From Thozetella sp. PMI_491 (lineage: Eukaryota; Ascomycota; Sordariomycetes; Chaetosphaeriales; Chaetosphaeriaceae), in assembly GCA_021432635.1 (NCBI GenBank), contig MU270082.1, positions 191,831 through 255,830 on the forward strand: a stretch of DNA of 64,000 nt, read 5' to 3'. The notes beneath the pieces are model-generated. The model was not told the DNA's origin, searched no databases, and saw nothing but the letters and a program-made list of their open reading frames with translations. Position 1 is the first letter of the stretch. Every line of letters starts with the position of its first letter. Made by a program: the position numbers and the translations under genes. This document shows positions 14,636-25,993 of this stretch, piece after piece.

Positions 14636-15381
14636 ATGCGTACGTTTTTGCCAGCAGATACCCTCCATCCTACTAGAAGCAAGCAATGCTAACCTTTATT
14701 TCTAGCGCCCAAGATCGATCCCAACGAGGAGAAGATCATCTTCCTCCGCGCCACAGGTGGTGAGGTCGGTGCTTCGTCCGCCCTCGCTCCCAAGATTGGT
14801 CCTCTTGGTCTGTCCCCCAAGAAGGTCGGAGAAGATATCGCGAAGGCGACTGGCGACTGGGTATGATATCTCCCCGCATGAGCGCTCCGTTTCTCGATCC
14901 ATTGGAGTCTGACCACCTCTCTCGCGAAATTACAGAAGGGCCTCCGTGTCACCGTTCAGCTCACCATCAAGAACCGTCAAGCTGCCGTCTCCGTTGTTCC
15001 TACTGCTTCCTCCCTGATCATCAAGGCACTGAAGGAGCCCCCGCGTGACCGCAAGAAGGAGAAGAACATCAAGCACAGCAAGTCGGTTTCTCTGGACGAG
15101 ATCATCGAGATCGCCCGGACGATGCGGTCCAAGTCTCTCGCCAAAGAGCTTCAGGGTACAGTCAAGGAGATTCTGGGCACGGCATTCAGCGTTGGCTGCC
15201 AGGTTGATGGCAAGAGCCCGAAGGCGGTCAGCGATGCGATCGAGGCTGGCGAGATTGACAGTACGTGGACACACTCTTTTTCGCACTCTTCGCTTGGTTG
15301 CTAGGCTTTAGGCCTCCTTTTTTTTTTTTTTTGGTTCGGCAAAGCCTAGTACTAACATTGGCCACAGTTCCCGAAGAGTAG
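14636..15381 (+). CDS. 60S ribosomal protein L12 (uL11)
   Basis: Component of the P-stalk base of the large ribosomal subunit, part of the GTPase-associated centre. Four exons: 14636-14639, 14706-14860, 14936-15260 and 15368-15381, giving 165 residues, exactly the usual eukaryotic length. Exon 1 is only ATGC; it joins to give [20 protein letters not shown]. The family stretches [20 protein letters not shown] and [17 protein letters not shown] are present. The last exon of 14 nt supplies the end IPEE after GEID. Introns are 66, 75 and 107 nt; the first carries GCTAAC and the third TACTAAC branch sites. The third intron also contains a hairpin, listed separately. Because the end exons are so short, a plain reading-frame scan misses both termini. 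Confidence 0.97.
15299..15351 (+). other. Stem-loop in RPL12 intron 3 next to the branch site
   Basis: CTAGGCTTT (15301-15309) and AAAGCCTAG (15341-15349) are perfect inverted repeats, extended by a G-T and a T-A pair outward. The 31-nt loop is mostly a poly-T run. The stem ends directly on the TACTAAC branch sequence at 15350-15356. Folding is inferred from base pairing alone. Confidence 0.55.
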
Positions 15382-17663
15382 ACTGGACAACTCACCTAGG
15401 TGAAAAAGGTCGGTTTGGGATTCCAGGTTGGCATGTTTAGGGAGTTCAGGGCTGGCTTTACTCCAGACTTGCCTGATAACGGCAATTCAAAAGAACAAAT
15501 GAATGCATCGCCGGAAAGACGTGCAGGTGATTGTGGTCTGGCCCACGAGGCGCTCTTGCTCGGCCCGCTGTCGATACCCGGTTGCCCACCGCATTGAAGC
15601 CCATGTTGCGACTGCTCTCGCACCCCTGAAGTTCACCTGGAATGTGACCAGCACCCCATGGTCCTTTGCAGTTTTAAATATTTACTCAGGGAGATCAAAC
15701 AGCGACCCTCTACTCACCATAACTTTCGTTGGCTTCCGGCTGTGGAAGTTGCGGTCCATTTATGAGGTCGACATTCCCCCTTTCCCTCTTGATATATATA
15801 TGCCCATTCTTGGTTCGCAAGACGGCCGCGGTCTGTGTTTGCCCCTGAATCAACAGGTTGCGTCTCTTGCAAAGAAGCCCCAAACTGAGTGGTCGGTCCG
15901 GCAGGCACTCGCCTGACCCAGAAGCTTGCCGAGTAGTGACTTGTCTAGAAACGATCATGATCGACCGTGCATGTGGCTTAATTATACATGGCCGACGTAG
16001 GAATAGGCCACCTCATTGTTCGAAGATGTGTGGCGATTGAGCTAGGTTGTGGGGGTCTTCCCCCCTCGCGGCATGCTTTACTTTACCCTTGGAACTCTCT
16101 GGTATGATTCAGCCGGGCCGAGTCAGAGCAGGCTCGGGTTTATGAAATGGCTTGATATCACGACCGATTAAGTGTTCGGCCGCACCCATAGACCCTGCGA
16201 CGGCCCACCTCCGCCTGCCGTCTCCGTGTTTCCGACGAAGCAGGTATGCGCGATGGCCGTTCCCGAGCTTAGCCTGTACCAAGCCGCGCGCGTGACGGAC
16301 GGCAGCGGTGAGCGAAGGCAGACCGACAGAGCCATGGTTTCAGCGGTCCACGTTGGTAGGCAAGCGAGCTCCGGTAGGGGTCTGCCCTGAGAGTTGGGGC
16401 CGGCTGCACCTCCTCTGGCTCCGGTGGCATTGTACCGCATTGTCCCTCGCGAGGGGCGCATTGGAGCCGATGCATGAACAGGCCGGATGGGAGGAGGTCG
16501 ATCGTAAGCTTTCCAGATCGTCTCGATGCCCTGCGGATTGTCCGGCGCCCCAACGGCGCCCCAACCGGAGAGGAATGCGGCGTAGGGCGCCCCCAATCCT
16601 TGCTGGCTGGGCGTGTTGGTCCGGATTGACTGCACGACAACCGATGGGCATGTACCAAGTACTGAGCAAACAACATCACGCCGCGTGCATACCTGCCTCC
16701 CTGATATCATTTACCTATTGGGTCGTGGGCAGCAGTAGGTGCATTATGTTGCAAATAGAGTCCTGTTGCAATTGGGATGCACACCACTAAGCCAGGTTTC
16801 TTGTTGCCTTCCGCCTCTCACACTCCACACTCCCCACTCCCCCTTCATCTTTACCTTGGGCCTTCTTAGAGAAAGAGACAAACAACACGTATCCACGCAG
16901 CTAGACAGAGCCCTGTCGACGCTACGAAGCTTCGCCAACTGACGTGGGGTTACACATGATGCAGCAGGTCCCCACAGCCCCCCCTCCCACTCGGATACTC
17001 GGGGGGTCACGTCCCATTTGGCCACGAGTGGTGGCCTGGGACAGGTGGTCTGTGGACCAAGAGGCAATGTGTCTTATGCATTTCGGAACGGGAGGAGAGG
17101 GAGGAGAGGGAGGACGAGAGAGAGAGGGGGACGGACGCACGCAGCACCGGGGCAGCAGCACCGGGAAGTAGCATCGGGAGCGATCCCATGGGCGCCGCGA
17201 TGGACCCGGTGAAGCGGTGAGGTGCCTCTGGGCTAATGCCGTGCATTGTGGTCGATGGAGGCTGCTCCTTGTCATGTACGTCTCTCGACACAGGAGGGTG
17301 CAGGGAGGGTCGGAGCCGCCTGAGACATGGGTGGTGGCCACATTTGCTTCTTTTTTTCGGCCTTGCAGCTTCTTGGCTTCCGTTCAACGCCCTTAGCTCG
17401 CAGTGCGGCTGCACGGGGGAGGAGGCGGGATGGCATCTGTGTGGCACGAGTAGCGAGGTCGACGGCGGGCGGCTAGACCAGTCGCAGGCCCTAGCCAGCA
17501 TGCTGCATATTCGGGTGACCCGTTAAAGTCGATGAGATGGGCTGCAAAAGGCCTAGGGAGATGAAGGCGCCCTGCGCCGTGGCTGTCACCCATCACTCGT
17601 TGTAGCCAGTAGGCGGCCCAAGATGGGCCCTTGCGTGGCACGCCCGGCCTTGCTGGGCTTGCC

Positions 17664-17679
17664 GGGGGGGGGGGGGGGG
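17664..17679. repeat. G16 homopolymer
   Basis: Sixteen consecutive G bases, followed by further G-rich DNA. It is likely length-variable and prone to sequencing error. Confidence 0.9.
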
Positions 17680-18091
17680 TTGGATTGGGTGGGGTGATGG
17701 GCAGGTGCTGGTGCGCTGACCAGAGGTCCCTCGTTCTTTCGATGACTGTTTTTTCGCGTCACGTCACCTCTATCTGGAGCTCGTTCATTTGGCAGGCTTT
17801 CACCGCGTCATGTAGAAAGCTGCTCCGCCCCAGCTGAGGCTTCCGTTGGGCAGAGAAGTAAAGAAGACCACGATCGATCGAACAAGCAGAGCGCGAGGCG
17901 AGTTGGGATGGGAGAGGGCAGGGGAGGGTTGATCATCTACACAGTGTGACGGGTGTGGGAGCAAGTGAGCAGGGGGGTGTACAGTAAGAGTGAGGGTCCT
18001 GGATGGTGGTGGCGGCGCGGGCAGCAAACACGCGGCCTGGGAACAGAAGGATGCCACGCAACAGCACAGTCAGAACTCAAGGCAACAACAC

Positions 18092-18123
18092 GAGAGAGAG
18101 AGAGAGAAAGAGAGAGGGAGAGG
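18092..18123. repeat. GA-rich microsatellite
   Basis: Imperfect (GA)n with one AAA interruption, ending in GGGAGAGGGG. It is a simple repeat without other context. Confidence 0.85.
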
Positions 18124-19585
18124 GGAAAAGATAGAAACTGGTCGGCCATCCACCCTTTCTGCCCGCTTTTTGGTCTCCCCTCCCGGTAGTTGAGATCCGA
18201 GAGCAAGGAAAGGGTGACGGCAAAGCAAGATGGATGGACGAGCTAAAATAACCCAAGTTGCCAAGGGCCCGTCAGACACGCCGCGTCCAGTTTTAAACCG
18301 AGTGGAGCGAAACGCATAGGATCATCCTCCCCAGAGCCTCCGCCTTCCCTTGGTCGATAGTCCATGGAACTAAAGCGATCCATGCCAAATATCTCTGCGA
18401 TTGAGCATCCAAACTATCCAGCCTGGGAGCCTGCGCCGAGGCCGATCTGTCTAATTTCTTGGCCCTAATTCTGCTGCTGCTCGCTTGCTGGGACCGCTGC
18501 TGTACGTCACATAAGCACACTTGTCTCCTTCCAGACATAGTCATCTAGGCCGCCGTAGTTTGCGGTTGCATCAGGCCGGCTCTTCTTCCTGGAATAGAAG
18601 GGGGCAGAAATGAGAAGAATTAAGAAAGGAAAATTAAAATAAAAGAACACATTGGCGGTCTGGTACAGTGCATATATCTGCCTGGGCCAACCGTTGCCTA
18701 CCGCTGCCTACGTTCTACCGCCGCTCCTGCTGGTGCTACTTCCCACTGTGGTCTTGGTGGCTTCGTCAGAGATGAAAGAATAAAAAAAAATAAAAACTGA
18801 GAGAGACGTACTGTGCAGACCTGCAGGGACCCCCCTAGGTCGAGCGACTGAGCGTCTTCCCACCTCCCTGTAGCACCGCCCAGGGAAGTCAAATAAATCC
18901 TTGCAAAATGGAAACACTTCCAGACCGTCGAGTTTTGTAATATTGGATTCGCGCGCTTGGTGGATGAATGATATGAATGATGATGTCGATCCAAGGCGAC
19001 GCGGCGTCGTTTGGTACTAGCCTGATGTCCAGCGAGGTGGGCCTTCCCCCACGCGAGCCCCCGGCTGGCATTTTCCAGCAGGCTTTCTGTGCCGTCTCCC
19101 GCGCGTTCAGCATGGGCCTCCGCCCCTACCCACAGGCACTACAGCGGTGCCATCCAACGCCTAAGCCGTCTCATTCCACTTTTCCCGACTTTAGACTCCC
19201 GCCCTCCCTGCGCTTTTCCCAACGTTCAGCCTTGAACCTTCTTCTGGTATCGTCGCCCTCGAGATTTGATCCACCCTCTCTCTTTCCCCCCCACTCTCGC
19301 CTTCTCTAACACCATCCATTCTGCCCTTGCGATCCCCCTCCCCCCCACCTACCTTCAGAGTGAAGGCCTGGCGGAGAAGGTTTGTCGGCGGCGCTCTGCA
19401 CCCAGACTGTCGGACGCGCTCGATTCCCTCCTCCCCGGCCGTGGCTGATTGATGCTGGAGCGAGGGCATCACCAAGACTACGAATTGACACCGCCGACCA
19501 CCCTAGGGGAAGCTTGGGCGCAGGGCTCGTCCCGCCATCTTTCCGCCCAAATGCCCCTACGACCACGACCGACACGACGTCGACC

Positions 19586-19594
19586 ATGAACTGA
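19586..19594 (+). promoter_or_regulatory. Minimal upstream ORF (ATG AAC TGA) before the GT41 gene
   Basis: A two-codon reading frame with a good context (CGACCATGA) lies 147 bp before the presumed start of the GT41 gene. If the transcript begins upstream of it, it could stall or divert scanning ribosomes. The transcription start is unknown. Confidence 0.3.
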
Positions 19595-19732
19595 ACAGGG
19601 ACCAACGGCATACTCGATCTGAGTCTTTCCCCTCTCCCCTCCGGTCGTCCCTGTTCACCGTCGCTCTTTTCCCCTCGTCGCCATCGACCTTCTACCGCCT
19701 CCTCTCATCCGCGACTTGGATGCCTCGATCCG

Positions 19733-22700
19733 ATGTTGCCTCTAGTCCAGATGCACCATATGGTGCCGACTCACCCTCACCTCGATCCCCTCTCCGTCAA
19801 CCTCAAGCCCGACTTTCTCTCGCTGCATCAGCAGCCCCGACGGCCCTCGAACCACTACCAAGGCTCGAGCCCGGCACCGCGAGTCTTCCCCATCCGCAGC
19901 TCCCAGCCGACCCAGAACTCCCTCAATCGAATCACCACCTCCTTCGCCAGCGCCCACGCCCTAGACCTCGGCGGCGAGCACTCCCTCCGGCGGAAAACTC
20001 CAAATGGAACCATCGACAATGGTTACGATGGATCCATGGCGCACCTCGCCTCAGGGCCCCCGCCCTTGAAGCAGATGATTCTTCCCACGTCGTCCAAGAT
20101 CTTCCCCAACGCCGGCCTGTCCAGCGGCGGAGGTCTCCAGCGCCAGGCACCGACGGGGTGGCCGTACTCGGCGACAGCACCAGGCAATAGTGTCGACCCG
20201 ACCATGGATAGCATGAAGGCGTCGCCGGCCGCTATAGGCGGATGGGGCGTGGGACTGTCGAGTTCGAGTCTGGATCCAACCTCGCCAGATTGCGCTCCGC
20301 TGCTCCAGGGCATGGCGGGCAACTATCACACGGCGTCGGGTCTGCAGCCAATCCTGGGACCCGGCTACCACAGCACCCCAAATCACGCAGTATTTGGCCC
20401 TTCGGCAGCCTACCAGCAACCGAGGGCATGGAATACCGGTGCCGCGGATTACCGAGTTGCCATACCGTTAGCCAACGGCTATACCCCTCAGAACGCGGGT
20501 GTCGACAGCGCTTTCATGCCAGCCCAGTCGAGCATGCACCCTGGGCTTGCCAACGGCCTTGGCTTAGGACAACCTCACCCCTTCAGTCTGCCCCTATCTA
20601 GCCATCCTCTGGACGACGGTTTCCCTCGGTTCGGTCGAAACCCATCTATGCTCCATTCTCCCCACCACAGCTTGGAGGCGCTGTCTCTCGGGTCGGCCAA
20701 GGGCTCAGCTCCTGATCTGTCTTCGCCGGCTCGGTTCAAGGAACGAGCCTTGGCCCAGGCTCACCGGGCGTATTCCGAGCTTCTCATCTTCCTCAACCAC
20801 TCTAAGAAAGTACAGCAAGCGAAGACTGGAACTCTCGCACGCCCGTCCAAGTTGGTGATGTTCCCGAAACTCCCAAAACAGCTCACGGCGAGCTTGAGTC
20901 CCGCCAAGATCCGCCCCTCCAATCTGCTTACCGAAGGAACAGCCAGCTACGCCCAGCACCTCGGACAAAAGCACGGCGGGAGCGCACCCTTCACCTTTGG
21001 TGGGCGCCCGACAGACCCTCACGGAGGCCTAGGCCTAGGAAACATGCACGACCAGCCTGGCGTAAGCGGCCAGGCTGTCATGGCCGAAGTGCTCAGCAAT
21101 TCTGGACTCAACAGGAATCTGTATCTCTCGAAACCGAGCCGGCCCTTGTTCCACGATGTAAACTCGCCTTTGTTGAATGCTAGGTCATCCTTAGAGATGC
21201 TCACAAATCTCTGCGAGCAAAGTGGCTGGAAATGGGTCGACGGCATGCTACTCGGTGGTTGCCTCCACTACGGTCTCGAGCACTATGAAGATGCCCTTGA
21301 ATGGTTCAAACGGATCGTCACCCTCGACGAAAGCCACGTGGAAGCTATTTCCAACATCGCGGCGACCCTTTACTGCCTCAACCGACAAGAAGAGGCAGAG
21401 CAGCACTGGGTCCAAGCCGTTAAGCTTCGGCCCAGCTACCTCGAGGCGGTGGAGCATCTAGTTGGACTTTTGTGCTCCAACGGGAGGAGCCAGGAGGCAG
21501 TAAACACCATCAACTTTGTCCAGCGAGCCCTCCGGACCTCGGGACCCAGCATATCGCAAGATAGAGTAACCGAAGTGACGAGCGAGATGGACAGCAGTTT
21601 GACCGGCGCAGCACGCGAACAGAGCCCGCCCGACTCGTATACTCTGGACACTGACAAGGACAGCCCTGAGCTGCGCTTCTCGACAGCTGCCAAGGACCAC
21701 AGGAAGCCGCCTGGCTTCGGCTCTAGTGGCTATGCTATACCCGGAAACGAGAATGGCCGCATGCTGCTGCTAATCCACACAAAGGGCAACATGTTATATG
21801 GCCTAAAGGACATCGACCGAGCGTCCGAAGCATTCGAGGAGGCGGTACTGATTAGCGCTGGGAGGAATATCAGGGGAGTTCAGGCCCTCATCCGCCTGAT
21901 CCAAACGGTGCTGGCTCCAGGTGAGACTCGGGCCATCATCAACTCGAGAGGTTTGCTACAGACGGCACCGTCCCCTAGCCCCTTATTACTTCCACCAGAG
22001 AGGGCTAAGCACACCGCCCATCTCGTCTTCGCGGCAAATAATGGTCAGCTACCTGGGCTCCGGTACATACCTGACGGAAGTCACAAGCGGACGGCGATCT
22101 CGACAACTAGTAATTCGCTCCTCTCTCTGGCGAAGATTTTCCAGGATGCTATGTCAAATGGTGGCTCGGCTCCCGGCCTCATGCGTCAGCCTACAGGCGT
22201 GGGTGACATCCTCGCGCTGTACTATCTCTCGCTGTCGCTCCAAGAAAGCCCTTCGACAGCCAACAACGTGGGGATTCTCCTGGCCAGCGTGCAGCAGACT
22301 GCGCAGCAGCAGGTGACGGTAGCCGATCCCATTGCGACCACTGCAATCCCCGGCATTGTTCCTGGCAGTGGGCTTGCTCTCGCATTGGCTTATTACAACT
22401 ATGGCCTCTCGCTGGACCCCAAACATGTCCATCTTCACACCAACCTCGGCAGCTTGCTCAAGGACATTGGCCAGCTCGACATGGCCATCACCATGTACGA
22501 GAAGGCGGTGGCCTGCGATGGCACCTTTGATATCGCCCTGACAAATCTCGCGAATGCGGTCAAGGACCGAGGTCGTGTCAGCGAAGCCATTGTATTTTAC
22601 AAGCGAGCCATCAACTCGAACCCCGACTTTGCAGAAGCCGTGTGCGGCCTTTCCACGGCTCTTAACTCGGTTTGTGATTGGAGAGGCCGAGGCGGCGTTC

Positions 22701-24691
22701 TTCTTCACGATGCCAAGTACGATCGTTGGCACGTCGATGACCAGGGCATGCTACAGGATGCCAGCAAACATCGCAGGGGTAGCGGCCTGACCAAACGGGT
22801 TGTCGACATTGTTGCGCGACAGCTTCGAGACTCTTCGTCTTGGGGCATTGGGGTCACGCAGGAGCCCGCGCTGCTGCAGCTGCTCACTCAACTTAACGAT
22901 GCAGGGGCTGGCATCACGGACCCCTCTCTCGACCTTTCCGCCGAGCTTCGGCGATGGGCAGGGCGGGCTTGGGAAGGCTCCCGGCTAATTCGCCTTGTAG
23001 AACGAGCAGCCCGGGCCGCCATGCGTTGCTGGTACCAGGACAAATACGTGAAAGGGATCCAGTCGTCGAAGAGATACCCTCGGCCTAAGCCGCCTTCTAG
23101 CTTGTCGGTCCCGTCCGCTCCAACCGTGCTGCCTTTCCACACGTTTACCTGCCCCCTGACGGCCAAAGACATCCGGATGATATCACAGCGTAACGCGCTC
23201 CGAATCTCATGTTCGACCCTCCGGGCTCCTTGGCTTCCGGCCACGGTGTACGAACCTCCCAGGCCGCCCAGCCCACAGCTGAAGATCGGTTATGTCTCGT
23301 CCGACTTTAACAATCATCCTCTGGCTCATCTGTGAGTTGCTACCCCCTTGTTGCCCGGCCCCCTTTGGCTAACTGAGGTAAATAGAATGCAATCCGTGTT
23401 TGGCTTCCACGACCCGCAGCGTGCTCAGGCGTTCTGCTATGCAACAACGGCCAGTGATAGGTCAATACATCGGCAGCAGATTGAGCGTGAAGCTCCAGTC
23501 TTTCGAGATGTTAGCAACTGGTCGTCGGACAGACTGGTCGGGCAGATCGTCGCAGACGGCATTCACATCCTCGTCAACTTGAATGGATATACGCGAGGTG
23601 CGAGGAATGAGGTCTTTGCTGCGCGTCCAGCACCGATCCAGATGTCATTCATGGGCTTTGCTGGAACTCTCGGCGCCGAGTGGTGTGACTACCTCTTGGC
23701 CGATAGCACAGCCATCCCCCCCTCGACACTGCGGCCTCACCGTGGGAACGTCAGCCTCGAAGACGTGTTCCACGACGAAACTGATGTGGAGGCCGACAAC
23801 TGGATCTACTCGGAGAACATCATCTTCTGCAGGGATACCTTCTTCTGCTGTGATCACAAGCAGTCGGGCGACGGTTCAGACGAGAGGGGCTTGTCGTGGG
23901 AGGATGAATCCGCGCGGCGATGGCGTATGCGCAAGGAATTGTTCCCGAGCCTGCCAGACGATACTATCATCCTTGGCAACTTCAACCAGCTCTACAAGGT
24001 TTGTCATTCCGTTATCACTGAACACGAAAATGACCGGAAGCTGACATTGGACCAGATCGACCCTTCCACGTTCCGTGCTTGGCTGCGAATTCTTGCTGCG
24101 GTGCCCAAGGCCGTCCTCTGGCTCCTGCGATTCCCCGAGCTGGGCGAAAACAATCTAAAGCGGACTGCCAGGGCCTGGGCGGGTGGGGATATTGCAAATC
24201 GCATCATCTTTACCGATGTTGCGCCAAAGCAACAACATATCTCACGTGCGAGGGTGTGCGACCTGTTTCTGGATACCCCGGAGTGTAACGCCCACACGAC
24301 AGCCGCCGACGTGCTCTGGTCGAGCACGCCGCTGCTTACTCTTCCGCGGTACGAATACAAGATGTGCTCTCGCATGGCGGCCTCAATCCTCAAGGGCGCG
24401 TTGCCAAAGGGGCCCGAAGGCCAGCAAGCTGCGACCGAGCTGATTGCTGCCGACGATGTGCAATATGAGAGCTTCGCCATTAAGCTGGCCAGCAGCCTCA
24501 CCTACCACAGGAAGGAAGGCGGCTATTTTGAGGGCTCTGGCCGCCTGGCCGAGCTACGCAAGCTCCTCTGGCAGAGCAAGTGGACATGTGCCTTGTTCGA
24601 CACCCGGCGATGGGTTCGCGATTTAGAAGACGCCTACGACGAAGCATGGCGTCGGTGGGTGGCCGGTGAAGGCGGCGACATATACCTTTAA
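19733..24691 (+). CDS. GT41 family O-GlcNAc-transferase-like protein with TPR repeats
   Basis: Large nucleocytoplasmic glycosyltransferase of the OGT/SPINDLY class, expected to transfer a sugar (GlcNAc or fucose) to Ser/Thr of proteins. Two exons, 19733-23331 and 23386-24691, join in phase 2 to rebuild NNHPLAHLMQSVFGFHD, giving 1634 residues. Residues 1-490 are low-complexity and probably disordered. TPR-like helices lie at about 497-585 and 880-982. The catalytic region (about 1180-1634) shows KIGYVSSDFNNHP, ILVNLNGYTRGARNE, RPAPIQMSFMGFAGTLGAEW and CNAHTTAADVLWSSTPLLTLP. H1195 (in NHP) and K1481 (in APKQQH) match the positions of the catalytic/UDP-binding His and Lys of human OGT. The start is uncertain: another ATG lies 13 nt upstream in a different frame. 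Donor sugar cannot be read from the sequence. Confidence 0.9.
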
Positions 24692-25949
24692 AGCTAGATT
24701 TCATTGTTTGGGCCCAAAGGTTTGAGGGAATCGTGCGCGAGCTACGACCCCGGGTTCCTCGTCCGTATCATGTCGGTCGGCGACAGTGCTTTCTTTTTTC
24801 GGAGTCACCAGTTGGTATTCTGGAACCTACTGCTTCCGAACTGAGATTGCTCTTTTCTTTTATGATTCGCAGCACTTGAGCGCGCCTTGCCGATGCGGCT
24901 GCTCTTTGATGAATTCACGACTCCGGGCTGGTTGGCAGCTCCCTTTTTTAGGACCTGGCCGCCAGCCTTTGCTTTCACGCAGGCAACCGGTGCCAGGAGT
25001 ATACAGGGCGGATATTATTACGAGTCGCTACTCAGGGAAGGGAAAACCAAGTGATGGTCACTTGTGGGCATATTGAAGGAGCTCGGGAAGCGAGACTGGG
25101 TTGGTCTCGTTGGACTATGGTTTGATTCGTCTCAAGGAGCAGACACACGCGTCACACTGCGAGGTTTTATAAACGGCTTTATCAAGGGATACCATCGGAC
25201 GTTATTATGTTTCCTCCCCCCCAACGACTGTCAAAGATCTGAGGCTAGGTGGAGGCTGCTGCCATTTTGCGGAAGGGACAAGGGAGAGGGATACGCGCGT
25301 TCAGGAAGCGGACATCTTCAGGCGCGATCATCAAGCACACGAGACGATTGTGAGTGGCGGAATAACCAGGAGAAGGAGAGAGGAAGAGGGTGGCTGTTTG
25401 CTTCGTTGGCGGGCGTCTTTCTTCTTGGTATTGGCTTTCTTTGCACCTTGTCAGTTGTTGCAGACGTTGTTATAGACAAGCGCCTGTCCACGTCACCCTC
25501 GGACGGGTATCGGCATGGTCCACTGCGCCTGGCTGCTGTGCGTCATCGCGTTTCTTGCCAACCGGCTACTGCCCTTTGGCTCGTGTTCTTCTCATCACCC
25601 GGAAGCGTGTTCCGTCTTTGATTATTGATGTGTGCTTTCCTTTTCGATGATTTGCACCCGTCGATCCGTCCTGGGAAGGTCTCCAGTTCTCTGTGGGTTC
25701 TCAAGCAATGGGCTCGGGCCCGGTTCGGACGGACCTGCCCCTTTTCGCCCCAATCCCGCTGCAGCACACCTCCCGAAGAGGCAGCACACAGAGATTACGC
25801 ACACTTGGCATGCCAGTTTCCCCTGCTCGGTCTCACATGCCACATGTACAGACTCTGCAACGGCGGGGCCATAGCTGCGCCTGCGGGCTCTGTGGGTTTA
25901 CAACTTCTGGGCACTGCGCGGTCTCTGCAAGAGGGCAGCCCGCCACAGG

Positions 25950-25953
<4 letters not shown>

Positions 25954-25992
<39 letters not shown>
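25954..25992. repeat. TG dinucleotide microsatellite
   Basis: Uninterrupted (TG)n of about 39 nt. It is a simple repeat, probably polymorphic. Confidence 0.95.

Positions 25993-25993
<1 letters not shown>

Larger units (their letters stand above)
15382..19732. other. Gene-free stretch between RPL12 and the GT41 gene
   Basis: About 4.35 kb with no supportable gene. The first few hundred bases should carry the RPL12 3' UTR. The last 600 bp (about 19.1-19.73 kb) are CT-rich and probably form the promoter and long leader of the GT41 gene. In between are a G16 run at 17664-17679, GGA-rich DNA near 17085-17130 and a GA repeat near 18092-18123. Open frames here have no recognisable domain and composition unlike the neighbouring genes. 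Confidence 0.5.

Noticed and set aside
14861-14935. Box C/D snoRNA in RPL12 intron 2
   Set aside because: The apparent CTGA is the branch site and there is no good box C near the 5' end.
16168-16710. 180-codon minus-strand frame between RPL12 and the GT41 gene
   Set aside because: Composition is random-looking, other overlapping frames are equally long, and no domain is recognised.
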